From Baffinella frigidus (Eukaryota; Cryptophyceae; Cryptomonadales; Baffinellaceae): a DNA stretch of 15,000 bases. This document shows positions 6,741 to 12,580 of this stretch, piece by piece (within the stretch, counting starts at the first letter, position 1; the number at the start of each line of letters is the position of its first letter). The stretch is from NCBI GenBank assembly GCA_026770585.1, contig MU646753.1, positions 174,971 through 189,970 of the forward strand, given 5' to 3'. The notes under the pieces are model-generated. The model worked only from the letters and a program-made list of their open reading frames with translations, was not told where the DNA came from and did not search any database. A program made the translations under genes and the position numbers.

Positions 6741-6880
6741 GGAGTCTTCTTCAGACTAAATATTTACGACCGAACACCGCAAGACGCCTTTTTGTGTGAA
6801 AAAGAGGCCCTTCACGAGCCTTTGTGAAAAAGAGGCCCTTCAGGAGTCTTCTTCAGACTAAATATTTACGGTGTTCGGTC
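6741..6880. repeat. Direct repeat followed by an inverted 12-mer
   Basis: GGAGTCTTCTTCAGACTAAA plus TATTTACG occurs at 6741-6768 and 6843-6870. After the first copy comes GACCGAACACCG (6768-6779); after the second comes its exact reverse complement (6869-6880). Between them GTGAAAAAGAGGCCCTTCA is duplicated. No coding support; an RNA role cannot be excluded. Confidence 0.8.
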
Positions 6881-7110
6881 TTCGCCGCCTGTTACCCCTG
6901 ACCCCTAGCGGGCTGGGGTGTCTGATCCTAGACTCGCCCTGAAGCGAGGATGACGTTTGTCTTGGTGGCACGCCCTGAAGGAGCGCGGCCCACCGAGACA
7001 AAAGTCGAGAGTGGAACGTCTCAAGGCAGGGTAGAACCTCTGTGTTAATTTCAGAAGTAACAGTGGATTCCGGAGTCTCTGGGTGTCTTCCGGGGGTGCG
7101 AGGTTACGGT
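6881..7110. other. Unassigned spacer with hairpins
   Basis: It contains CTCGCCCTGAAGCGAG (5-bp stem) and a 12/13-bp stem between 6955-6967 (TTTGTCTTGGTGG) and 6990-7002. GCCCTGAAG is repeated. It could encode a structured RNA, but no known RNA family is recognised. Otherwise nothing supportable. Confidence 0.4.
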
Positions 7111-7331
7111 CAATTAGGGTTTAGGGCTTAGGGTTGAGGGTTTGGTAGGGTTTGGGGGGTTGGGGTGCCGGGATTTCGGGGTTCTGGGGGTTCCCCCGGG
7201 GAGCGTAAGTGCGAGGAGCGTGTTAGCGCCTAGGGGTTCGGAGTTTAGGGGCTTCGGGTTTCGGGGTTTGGGGTTTGGGGTTTGGGGTTTGGGGTTTGGG
7301 GTTTGGGATTTGGGGTTTAGGGTTTAGGTTT
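7110..7331. repeat. Interstitial telomere-like block (TTTGGGG/TTTAGGG)n
   Basis: Degenerate at first, then nearly regular GGTTTGG units from about 7262 to 7330. A weak relic of the methyltransferase exon tail (TLLALTLP) lies at about 7196-7240. On the minus strand the regular block begins right after the GTAAACC at 7333. Confidence 0.8.
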
Positions 7332-7333
7332 AC

Positions 7334-7380
7334 CGCGGGGAGCATAAGCGCGAGGCGCGTGGCACTCACCCCCTTCCTCG
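7334..7380 (-). CDS. Methyltransferase motif-I exon tail, degenerate copy
   Basis: Minus-strand RKGVSATRLALMLPA ends at CCCGCG before GTAAACCTAAACCC, so the candidate intron begins with telomere-like repeat. The glycine-rich part upstream is lost. Compare the intact copy at 8062-8181. Confidence 0.35.
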
Positions 7381-7456
7381 AGGCCTCTAGAACCCTAGAC
7401 CCCGGGACCTTAAGACCCCAGGCCCCACACCCTGCCCATGAGATAAAAACTCGAAC

Positions 7457-7678
7457 CCCCGAAAGACGGACCCACAAAACGCGGAAAGACGGAACCGTTT
7501 CCACGCCAGAGTGGAGGAGGGAATTAATTTTCTTAAACCGTGTCAGGACACGATTTTTGACTTTTGAAAACTACTGCCTTGCAGGGGAATGGACTTTTGG
7601 CGACCCCTTCGAAGACTCTGGCGTGGTTGGCGACCCCTTCGAAGACTCTGGCGTGGTTCGTGGGTCCGTCTTTCGGGG
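7457..7678. mobile_element. Outer foldback with 19-bp perfect arms
   Basis: CCCCGAAAGACGGACCCAC (7457-7475) is exactly inverted at 7660-7678. It encloses the CCACGCCAGA element, so one element may be nested in another. Confidence 0.75.
7501..7656. mobile_element. MITE-like element, family CCACGCCAGA, copy 2, duplicated end
   Basis: Starts CCACGCCAGA at 7501. The first matching end is at 7617-7626; a 30-bp direct duplication then gives a second end at 7647-7656. Otherwise it aligns with 6270-6392, including the hairpin CGTGTC-AG-GACACG. Confidence 0.8.
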
Positions 7679-7724
7679 TTCCCAGTTGTGCGAAACCCGA
7701 ATCCCGGGATGTTGGGGGGGTTAC

Positions 7725-7796
7725 CGCGGGGAGCATGAGGGCGAGGAGCGTGGCATTCATGCCTTTCCCCGAGCACACGTCGAGGAGCGCAAGCCC
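7725..7796 (-). CDS. Methyltransferase motif-I exon, copy with own AG/GT edges
   Basis: Twenty-four in-phase minus-strand codons flanked by CGGGTAG on the 5' side and GTAACC on the 3' side. They read GLALLDVCSGKGMNATLLAL then MLPA. LLDVCSGKG resembles motif I of class I SAM-dependent methyltransferases (acidic residue, then glycine-rich loop). On the 5' side of its minus strand the spacer is GA-repeat DNA (CT on the plus strand). The matching region of 8062-8181 is joined to 16 further codons instead, so the exon has been trimmed or the splice site is new. Confidence 0.5.
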
Positions 7797-7802
7797 CTAC
7801 CC

Positions 7803-7890
7803 GTCTCTCTCTCTCTCTCTCGCTACCCCTCTCGCTCTCTCTCTCCCACCCGCCCTCCCCTCTCTCTCCCTACCCCCACCCCCTCCGCCA
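7803..7890. repeat. Pyrimidine-rich CT/CCCT tract
   Basis: CTCTCT runs and C-rich segments on the plus strand, between two copies of the methyltransferase exon. Confidence 0.9.
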
Positions 7891-7920
7891 GCCTGCGGGC
7901 GGGGCACGCCCGACGATTAC

Positions 7921-7966
7921 CGCGGGGAGCATGCGGGCGAGGAGCGTGGCAGTCATGCCCTTCCCC
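7921..7966 (-). CDS. Methyltransferase motif-I exon tail, copy
   Basis: Minus-strand GKGMTATLLARMLPA, then GTAATC. The upstream DVCS part is replaced by other sequence, so this copy is a fragment. One changed residue (L to R) falls inside the hydrophobic helix. Confidence 0.35.
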
Positions 7967-7991
7967 GCGGAACCCGAAACCCTATCCTCCC

Positions 7992-8048
7992 GAGGCGGGC
8001 CTATCTCTAAATATTATATATACATACTATACATACATAATCCCTAGG
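7992..8048. repeat. AT-rich dispersed repeat, copy 1
   Basis: CCCGAGGCGGGCCTATCTCT followed by AAATATTATATATACATACT and ATACATA. A near-identical copy is at 9475-9531. It shows a sharp GC-to-AT composition switch. Confidence 0.85.
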
Positions 8049-8061
8049 TTCGGGGGGTTAC

Positions 8062-8181
8062 CGCGGGGAGCATGAGGGCGAGGAGCGTGGCAGTCATGCC
8101 CTTCCCAGAGCACACATCGAGAAGCGCGAGGCCCTGCCCGTCCGGGCTGCCTTTCCCGAGTGCCGCCAGCATCCCGCGCAC
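8062..8181 (-). CDS. Methyltransferase motif-I exon, fullest copy (40 codons)
   Basis: Exactly 120 nt on the minus strand, bounded by a pyrimidine tract plus CCTGTAG on the 5' side and GTAACC on the 3' side, in phase 0 at both ends. It begins VRGMLAALGKGSPDGQ and contains LALLDVCSGKGMTATLLAL. The hydrophobic-acidic DVCSGKG fits the SAM-binding motif I of class I methyltransferases; ATLLALMLP would be the following helix. About 85% of third codon positions are G or C. Partial copies at 7334, 7725, 7921 and 8328 show repeated local duplication. Whether this is an expressed gene or a relic is unknown; other methyltransferase motifs are not seen in the window. Confidence 0.55.
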
Positions 8182-8222
8182 CTACAGGAGAGAGAGAGTT
8201 CACACGTAGTGGGTCCTGCGGC

Positions 8223-8325
8223 ATCCCTCAAGTGGCCAGTAGGCTCATACGCCCTACTGTAGGGCCCTAGGACCTGCCTAGGACCTGGCGTGGGTCTTTT
8301 AAGACCCCCTGGCCACTTGAGGGAT
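8223..8325. mobile_element. Foldback element with 16-bp perfect arms
   Basis: ATCCCTCAAGTGGCCA (8223-8238) is inverted at 8310-8325. The interior holds CCTACTGTAGG and CCTAGGACC motifs shared with other hairpins. It lies between two direct copies of the VRGMLA exon start (8132-8202, 8328-8393) and interrupts the downstream copy immediately after its GGGCA. Confidence 0.8.
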
Positions 8326-8327
8326 AG

Positions 8328-8374
8328 TGCCCGTCCGGGCTGCCTTTCCCGAGCGTCGCCAGCATCCCGCGCAC
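8328..8374 (-). pseudogene. Truncated copy of the methyltransferase exon 5' part
   Basis: It has the same CTCTCTCTCCTGTAG acceptor-like start as 8062-8181, then VRGMLATLGKGSPDG. It stops where the foldback element at 8223-8325 begins. It could be a relic, or the foldback could act as an intron. Confidence 0.4.
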
Positions 8375-8393
8375 CTACAGGAGAGAGAGTTCA

Positions 8394-8532
8394 CCACTTA
8401 GCAGCCAATGGGGGCGTCACGGACACAGTCCTTCTAAACGATTTGTACTAGAATCTTATTTATTGCCCCGGAACCTAACCAGAATTTCACCTTGAATTCA
8501 AGGTGAAAAGGAACTCGGCCGCTGCTAAGTGG
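8394..8532. mobile_element. Foldback element with 12-bp arms and a 22-bp perfect palindrome
   Basis: CCACTTAGCAGC (8394-8405) is inverted at 8521-8532. Inside, 8486-8507 is a perfect 22-bp palindrome centred on GAATTC. The left end abuts the pyrimidine tract of the truncated methyltransferase exon. Confidence 0.75.
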
Positions 8533-8555
8533 AGCGTAGTTATTCCTGCGGTATA

Positions 8556-8609
8556 GTGCAGCTATTCCTGTGTGGTTATCCCTGCGGTATTCCATAGGGA
8601 TAACTGCAC
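8556..8609. repeat. Small foldback TTATCCCT/AGGGATAA
   Basis: An 8-bp perfect stem (8576-8583, 8596-8603) extended imperfectly by GTGCAGCTATTCC and ATAACTGCAC. TATTCCTG-type units are repeated nearby. Confidence 0.6.
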
Positions 8610-8643
8610 GCCTAGAGTATGTGTTGAGGAGAGTAAGCCCTAC

Positions 8644-8690
8644 CTGTTGAGGTTTCCCGAGGGTAGTGAGTAGTGGTGAGGGTGGATGGC
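8644..8690 (-). CDS. Possible exon end, TTLGKPQQ
   Basis: Minus-strand SPLLTTLGKPQQ, ending CAACAG before GTAGGG. ACCCTCGGGAAA resembles the ACGCTCGGGAAAGG of the VRGMLA exon, so this may be a diverged copy. No clear upstream boundary. Weak. Confidence 0.2.
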
Positions 8691-8848
8691 ATTCAGAAGT
8701 AGGTACCAGCAAACTTGTTCGGATGCGCGGTGTTTTCGGGGTTGTACTTCAGGGTGTATTGGCTTATTGGTTTGGGGTTGATCGGTTCAGGGAAACCCTG
8801 ATCCCGACACCCTACGGCACTCAGCGCGCCCCCCACACCACCAGCCAT

Positions 8849-8968
8849 CAGAAGAGAATCAAATCAGGGTGATGAGGCCTGTGGTAAAACCCCCTGCAGA
8901 CTAAAGGCTGAGCCATTAGTCTGCAGGGGAAATACAATTTTTGCGATCGTCGATTTGGTTCTCTTCTG
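8849..8968. mobile_element. Nested foldback: 17-bp outer and 13-bp inner arms
   Basis: The outer arm CAGAAGAGAATCAAATC (8849-8865) pairs with 8952-8968 with one mismatch. Inside, CCCCTGCAGACTA (8891-8903) pairs perfectly with 8917-8929 around a 13-nt loop. No open frame. Confidence 0.75.
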
Positions 8969-9474
8969 GAGACTGGGCATGAGTCCCCCACCCTCTCACG
9001 GTCTTGTCCTCTTGATAAAAAACTCAAAAGTGATGTTATCAGTGCACTCAAAACTACTGCTGCCACGGAAGAGTGGCACTATCAAACGCCTACACCTCCT
9101 ATCAATTCGGAAGCTCACTTGGCCCGAGGGACAACCTCTTACCATGTTCTATTGAGCAGTCCCGAGGCCTATCATCAACTGTCCAACCGAACCCGGGGCC
9201 TAGTCCCGAGGCGGGCCTATCCTCGACTGTCCGCGCCAGGGCATAAGTGAGATTTTCACTCACACTCGTTCGCGCTCAAAGGGTTTAGATGGCTTATCGT
9301 GGTACAGATGTTGAGCATTTCGGTGTTAAAGAGCTCCAATTCCCATCACTTTTGGCGTGTTTCCCGGGTAGAATCAACTTTACTCGAACATCATGTAGTA
9401 ACATGGAATTTCAACTTGTGACCTGGCGTGGCCAACCGAACCCGGGGCCTAGTCCCGAGGCGGGCCTATCTTCC
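8969..9474. other. Mostly unassigned spacer; one 38-bp direct repeat
   Basis: CCAACCGAACCCGGGGCCTA, continuing to GGGCCTAT, occurs at 9183-9220 and 9432-9469. A small GCCAC/GTGGC foldback lies near 9060. Short open frames occur on both strands but show no codon bias or homologous copies, so none is called. Confidence 0.6.
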
Positions 9475-9531
9475 CGAGGCGGGCCTGTCTCTAAATATCA
9501 TATATACATACTATACATATATTATCCCTAG
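9475..9531. repeat. AT-rich dispersed repeat, copy 2
   Basis: Matches 7992-8048 in the same orientation. Here it follows the 38-bp repeat and precedes the inverted GAAGGGATTT element. Confidence 0.85.
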
Positions 9532-9533
9532 TG

Positions 9534-9688
9534 TATCCACACAGCGGGCGACGAAAGGATTTTGGGCCCATTTCGGGCCGAGTTTCCGTTACCTTGTCCG
9601 TAGGAACCCCCCTATGTCCCTACGGGTTGCCTACCGTAGGGTCACAGGTCTTATCGCTTAGGGGTTATTCGAAATCCCTTCGAAGTGT
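9534..9688. mobile_element. Foldback repeat, family GAAGGGATTT, copy 2, inverted
   Basis: The reverse complement aligns with 4672-4822 from CCACACAGCGGG to TCGAAATCCC. It shares the CCTACGGTAGG, TAGGAACCCCCC and AGTTTCCGTTACCTT segments. Both copies keep GTGTGG-side sequence, so the element is longer than the visible arms. Confidence 0.7.
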
Positions 9689-9724
9689 GGATTATCCCTC
9701 TAAATGTATACAACTGTTGCATAC

Positions 9725-9952
9725 CTGCACGGCCATAGCGTAGGCCTCAGTGACCTCCTTGTGGCACGTCTTCATCGCCAGCAGCCGCCGGAGCGCGTCA
9801 CTCGCCTGGATTCGGGATTCGGGATGATCGACCGAGTACCGGACGAGAAAAGCTGCTATTTCTTCCGTTTGAAGAATTTCAAGTACTGCACCGCTCGCCT
9901 GGATTAGGGCTTCGGGATTATCGATCGAGTGCCGGACCAGAACAGCTTCTAT
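9725..9952 (-). CDS. Helical-repeat protein fragment (ARM/HEAT-like), uninterrupted copy
   Basis: Seventy-six in-phase codons on the minus strand, open from 9952 to a donor-like CAG/GTATGC at 9725. Two internal repeats of about 32 residues share the pattern I-x-A-x-LVR-x-S-x-D-x-PE-x-x-IQAS-x-A. The first contains SIDNPEALIQASGAVLEIL, the second YSVDHPESRIQASDALRRLL. The NPE..IQAS..AL pattern is typical of amphipathic alpha-alpha repeats such as armadillo or HEAT, which act as protein-binding scaffolds. The family is inferred from pattern only. The upstream end meets an in-frame TAA where the other copy has MDEIEG, so this copy is truncated at its start. Confidence 0.55.
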
Positions 9953-10153
9953 TTAGTACAGAACGTGTCCATCTAAAGGATTTCTAGCACCCCGGGTAGT
10001 TTAAGCGGCGCCGCATAATTGCCGTTAGAATACACATGTGGTGTATCCTGTGCCCGGCACATGTGGTGCGTGAGAATTTGCCCGATCATGAATATCATGA
10101 ATATGGTGAGTTGCGGTGGCCTCCGTGTGGCACGTCTTCATCGCCAGCAGCCG

Positions 10154-10290
10154 CGCGTCGAAAATGGGGTAGTTAGGCCTACGGGATTGCCTAGGACCTC
10201 CTACCGTAGGCCGAGACTTTTTGGTCCTAGGATCCCTTGGCCTACGGTAGGAGGTCCTAGGCAATGCCGTATGCCTAACTACCTGCTGCA
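10154..10290. mobile_element. Hairpin element, family GTAGTTAGGC, copy 1, 8-bp flanking repeat
   Basis: Arms 10169-10212 and 10239-10282 match at 42 of 44 positions around a 26-nt loop. The body 10161-10290 is flanked by GCGCGTCG on both sides (10153-10160, 10291-10298). The paralogous uninterrupted site at 9793-9800 has one near copy, GCGCGTCA. On the minus strand the right arm starts exactly at CAG/GTAGTT, donor-like. No AG acceptor lies at the other end. Confidence 0.75.
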
Positions 10291-10324
10291 GCGCGTCGCT
10301 CGCCTGGATTCGGGATTCGGGATT

Positions 10325-10473
10325 TAATGGGGTAATGGACTAAAAATGGGGTAGTTAGGCCTACGGCATTGCCTAGGACCTCCTACTGTAGGTCAAAATC
10401 CTATGACTTTTTGGTCAGAGGAGCCCTACGGCCTACGGAAGGCAATGCCGTAGGCCTAACTACCCCATTTTTT
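10325..10473. mobile_element. Hairpin element, family GTAGTTAGGC, copy 2, 33-bp perfect arms
   Basis: Arm 10342-10374 (AAAAATGGGGTAGTTAGGCC...) pairs perfectly with 10440-10472. The left side carries an extra TAATGGGGTAATGG. It interrupts the codon string ...TCG ATC GAT / AAT CCC GAA, matching the empty site near 9832. A canonical alternative exists: GT at GGGGTAGTT and AG at TTTTTAG on the minus strand, which would keep frame with eight extra residues. Confidence 0.8.
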
Positions 10474-10633
10474 ATCGATCGAGTACCGGACCAAAGCAGC
10501 TGCTATTTCTTCCATTTGAAGAATTTCAAGTACTGCACCGCTCGCCTGGATTAGGGCTTCGGGATTATCGATCGCGTACTGGACCAGAACACCTTCTATT
10601 TCGTCCATCTGAAGGTGCTCAGGGTTTAAGGGC

Positions 10634-10704
10634 TGGGGTTAAGGGTTTAGGGTTTAGGGTTTAGGGGTTTAGGGTTTAGGGTTTGGGGTTTAGGGTTTAG
10701 GGTT
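10634..10704. repeat. Interstitial telomere repeat (TTTAGGG)n
   Basis: The cleanest TTTAGGG block of the window, about ten units with a few TTTGGGG or slipped units. Plus strand is G-rich. On the minus strand it separates the AGPLLPPML fragment from the ARM-like block. Confidence 0.9.
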
Positions 10705-10709
10705 GAAAG

Positions 10710-10751
10710 CAGCATGGGCGGCAGAAGCGGCCCTGCGATGAACTCCTCGAT
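10710..10751 (-). pseudogene. AGPLLPPML exon relic, copy 1
   Basis: Minus-strand IEEFIAGPLLPPML matches the exons at 11357-11422 and 11930-11995, but the first part (THAGKSAY) is missing. GAACTCCTCGATTGGAGTTC here forms a small hairpin at the breakpoint. Confidence 0.35.
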
Positions 10752-10767
10752 TGGAGTTCCCTCCGCT

Positions 10768-10905
10768 TTGAGGGCTTAGGGCTTAAGGCTTAGGGCTTAG
10801 GGCTTAGGGCTTAAGGCTTAGGGTTTAAGGCTTAGGGTTTAGGGCTGAGGGTTGGGGGTTTAGGGTTTGAGGTTTGGGGTGTAGGGTGTCGGGGTTTCGT
10901 GTTTC
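10768..10905. repeat. TTAGGGC-type telomere-like block
   Basis: Repeats of GGGCTTA(G/A) with later GGTTTAGGG and GGTTTGGGG units. This is a distinct subvariant of the telomere-like repeat. Confidence 0.8.
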
Positions 10906-10992
10906 AAATTTTTGGTGTGCGGGATAGGGTTCAGGGCCAAGTTTATCCGACGTCATACGTTCAATGAAGCCTCTTTCTCTGGCGTAGGGTTT

Positions 10993-11217
10993 ACCACTCG
11001 AGGCTAGAAATGTGAATATTTTTTAACAGAGGTTCCTTTACAACTGAAGGGATGTGTAGTGATTTTGAAGGGACGAGTAGTAATCTTCACACAAATAGTC
11101 GGGTCTGGTCACGTAGCCGCTCGAATTCGAGCTGCCACGTGACCAAACCCGCCCGTGACTGGTACAGATTTTAACAACCCCACATTTGAAATAGTCCCTC
11201 TTCCAGCCTCGAGTGGT
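10993..11217. mobile_element. MITE-like element, family CCACTCGAGGC, copy 2
   Basis: A 13-bp perfect terminal repeat ACCACTCGAGGCT/AGCCTCGAGTGGT. The interior aligns with 5165-5366 and has a central foldback: GGTCACGT...GCTCGAATTCGAGC...ACGTGACC. It abuts the CCACGCCAGA element at 11219. On the left it is preceded by a TTTACC junction also seen beside other repeats. Confidence 0.8.
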
Positions 11218-11218
11218 A

Positions 11219-11344
11219 CCACGCCAGAGCCTTGGAAGGGGTCGCCAAAAGTCAATTCCTCCTGAGGGCAGTGGTTTTCAAAAGTCAACAACCGCTTTCA
11301 GATGCGGTAAAAAAAAATCAACCCCCACGTCCAGTCTGGCGTGG
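11219..11344. mobile_element. MITE-like element, family CCACGCCAGA, copy 3, inverted
   Basis: Terminal repeat CCACGCCAGA (11219-11228) and TCTGGCGTGG (11335-11344). The reverse complement aligns with copies at 6270 and 7501. The internal hairpin here is CCGC-TTTCAGAT-GCGG, different in sequence from the other copies but at the same place. Confidence 0.8.
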
Positions 11345-11356
11345 TAGGGGGCAGAC

Positions 11357-11422
11357 CAGCATTGGCGGCAGCAGCGGCCCTGCGAGGAACTCATCAAAGT
11401 ATGCCGACTTGCCCGCGTGCGT
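11357..11422 (-). CDS. Exon-like fragment, GKSAYFDEFLAGPLL family, copy 2
   Basis: Twenty-two in-phase minus-strand codons between GTCCGCAG on the 5' side and GTCTGC on the 3' side, phase 0 at both ends. They begin THAGKSAYFDEFLAGPLLPP and end ML. Homology to the copy at 11930-11995 begins and ends at the same two points, while the flanks are unrelated (minisatellite here, telomere repeat there). It would join in phase to the ARM-like block at 10620. Family unknown. Confidence 0.5.
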
Positions 11423-11855
11423 CTGCGGACGTGACCAGCCATCAGAGGCCGTGCGTGCGGACGTGACCACTTCACCAGTACCAGTCGTGTGTGCGTGTGG
11501 ACGTGACTAGACCTCGAGGGTGTGCGTGTGGACGTGACCAGCCATCAGAGGACGTGCGTGTGGACGTGACCACTTCACCAGTACGAGTCGTGTGTGCGTA
11601 TGGACGTGACCAACCATCAGAGCACGTGTGGACGTGCCACTTCACCAGTACGAGTCGTGTGTGTGCGCACGGACGTGACCAGACCTGGAGGGTGTGCGTG
11701 TGGACGTGGCCAGCCATCAGAGGACGTGCGTGCGGACGTGACCACTTCACCAGTACCAGTGGTGTGTGCGTACGGACGTGACCAGACTTACGAGGGTGTG
11801 CGTGTGGACGTGACAGCAGTAGTGTGGTGGGTGTGTGAATGGACGCGACAGACGT
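11423..11855. repeat. GGACGTGACC minisatellite
   Basis: Tandem units of about 70-103 bp, marked by CCATCAGAG at 11439, 11542, 11614 and 11713. They are built from shorter GTGTGCGTGTGGACGTGACC and CACTTCACCAGTACSAGTCG modules. Short frames are open on both strands, but the repeats change length by non-multiples of three, so it is treated as non-coding. One leftover unit lies at 12124-12175. Confidence 0.85.
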
Positions 11856-11865
11856 GGTAGGATCA

Positions 11866-11924
11866 GCTTAGGGTTTGGGGTTTAGGGTTTAAGGTTAAGG
11901 GTTTGGGGTTTAGGGTTTAGGGTT
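11866..11924. repeat. Interstitial telomere repeat block
   Basis: TTTAGGG/TTTGGGG/TTAAGGG units, plus-strand G-rich, between the minisatellite and the exon at 11930-11995. Confidence 0.85.
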
Positions 11925-11929
11925 CAAAG

Positions 11930-11995
11930 CAGCATAGGCGCCAAAAGTGGCCCTGCGAGGAACTCATCCAAGTATGCCGACTTGCCCGCGTGCGT
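11930..11995 (-). CDS. Exon-like fragment, GKSAYLDEFLAGPLL family, copy 3
   Basis: Twenty-two minus-strand codons beginning THAGKSAYLDEFLAGPLLAP. It is preceded by CCCTAAAACAG, so the acceptor-like AG lies directly at the end of a telomere-repeat block. The 3' side continues CTTTGAACCC rather than GT, so the donor is missing and this copy may be dead. Changes from copy 2 are conservative (F to L, P to A). Confidence 0.4.
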
Positions 11996-11999
11996 CTGT

Positions 12000-12122
12000 T
12001 TTAGGGTTTGGGGTTTGGGGTTTGGGGTTTGGGGTTTGGGGTTTGGGTTTTGGGGTTTGGGGTTTGGGGTGTAGGGTGTAGGGTTTAGGGTTTAGGGTTT
12101 GGGTTTTGGGTTTTAGGGTTTA
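12000..12122. repeat. Interstitial telomere-like block (TTTGGGG)n then TTTAGGG
   Basis: Regular GGTTTGG units passing into TTTAGGG units. Same strand orientation as all others. Confidence 0.9.
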
Positions 12123-12269
12123 TAAGGACGTGCATGTGGACGTGACCAGTACTAGAGGGTGTGCCTATCGACGTGACACCAACCCGCGTCAGGACGGAAG
12201 CCAGCCACCACCAGCACGAGAGAAGTTCCCCGCACCTTACACATCCCACCAAGGGAGGCATGGGAGCAA

Positions 12270-12270
<1 letters not shown>

Positions 12271-12300
<30 letters not shown>

Positions 12301-12309
12301 CTTCTTCTT
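12271..12309. repeat. (CTT)13 microsatellite
   Basis: Thirteen uninterrupted CTT units inside a module ACATCCYACC..GGGAGGCA...TAACTCTC. The module recurs at 12523-12580 with only a few CTT units, so the microsatellite has expanded in one copy. Confidence 0.95.
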
Positions 12310-12397
12310 TATAACTCTCAGCCGAGCGACGAGCGATCCAAAAGTCCATGGGACTTCAGACGGTCCCGCCTCGGCACAGTGGTCGTCCACACTCGAC

Positions 12398-12532
12398 ACA
12401 TCCTACCTCTGTCTCAGTTTTATTTTGGCTCGTCCCAAGGGCTTTCCATTCGCTCGTTTTTACGGATTTCTGCTCGTAAATCCTTGTAAGGACGAGCTAT
12501 AATAAAACTGAGGCAGAGCTAGACATCCTACC
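12398..12532. mobile_element. Foldback element with 29-bp arms and ACATCCTACC flanks
   Basis: Arms 12407-12435 and 12490-12518 match at 26 of 29 positions and begin CTCTGTCTCAGTTTTAT. ACATCCTACC occurs directly outside on both sides (12398-12407, 12523-12532), with four extra bases (CTAG) on the right. It lies at the boundary between two copies of the CTT-containing module. Confidence 0.75.
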
Positions 12533-12580
12533 TAGGGAGGCAGAGGAGGAACTCCTTCTTCTTCTGTGTTACTCTCGGTA

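Larger units (their letters stand above)
10120..10620 (-). pseudogene. ARM/HEAT-like fragment, second copy, split by two hairpin inserts
   Basis: Minus strand starts after ...CTTCAG with MDEIEGVLVQYAIDNPEAL and continues through IQASGAVLEILQMEEIAAAL to RYSID at 10474. There a 149-bp hairpin intervenes. The frame resumes at 10324 with NPESRIQASDALQQ to 10283. A second hairpin of 129 bp intervenes, then RLLAMKTCH from 10153. Removing both inserts restores the order and frame of the uninterrupted copy at 9725-9952. It is either a decayed gene or a gene with hairpin introns; labelled pseudogene because splicing is unproven. Downstream the two copies diverge after KTCH. Confidence 0.5.

Noticed and set aside
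6170-11510. Conserved peptide EGVxKSQFxLxAVVFKSQQ in the CCACGCCAGA elements
   Set aside because: It follows from DNA homology of the element. The frame runs on minus in two copies and plus in the third, and is not continued outside the element in a consistent way.
11423-11855. Minisatellite frames with CGRDQPSEDVR-type repeats
   Set aside because: Unit lengths differ by non-multiples of three and frames are broken between units.
12085-12399. Poly-Lys / poly-Glu frames around 12271-12309
   Set aside because: Produced by the CTT microsatellite; the related module at 12523-12580 has no consistent frame.
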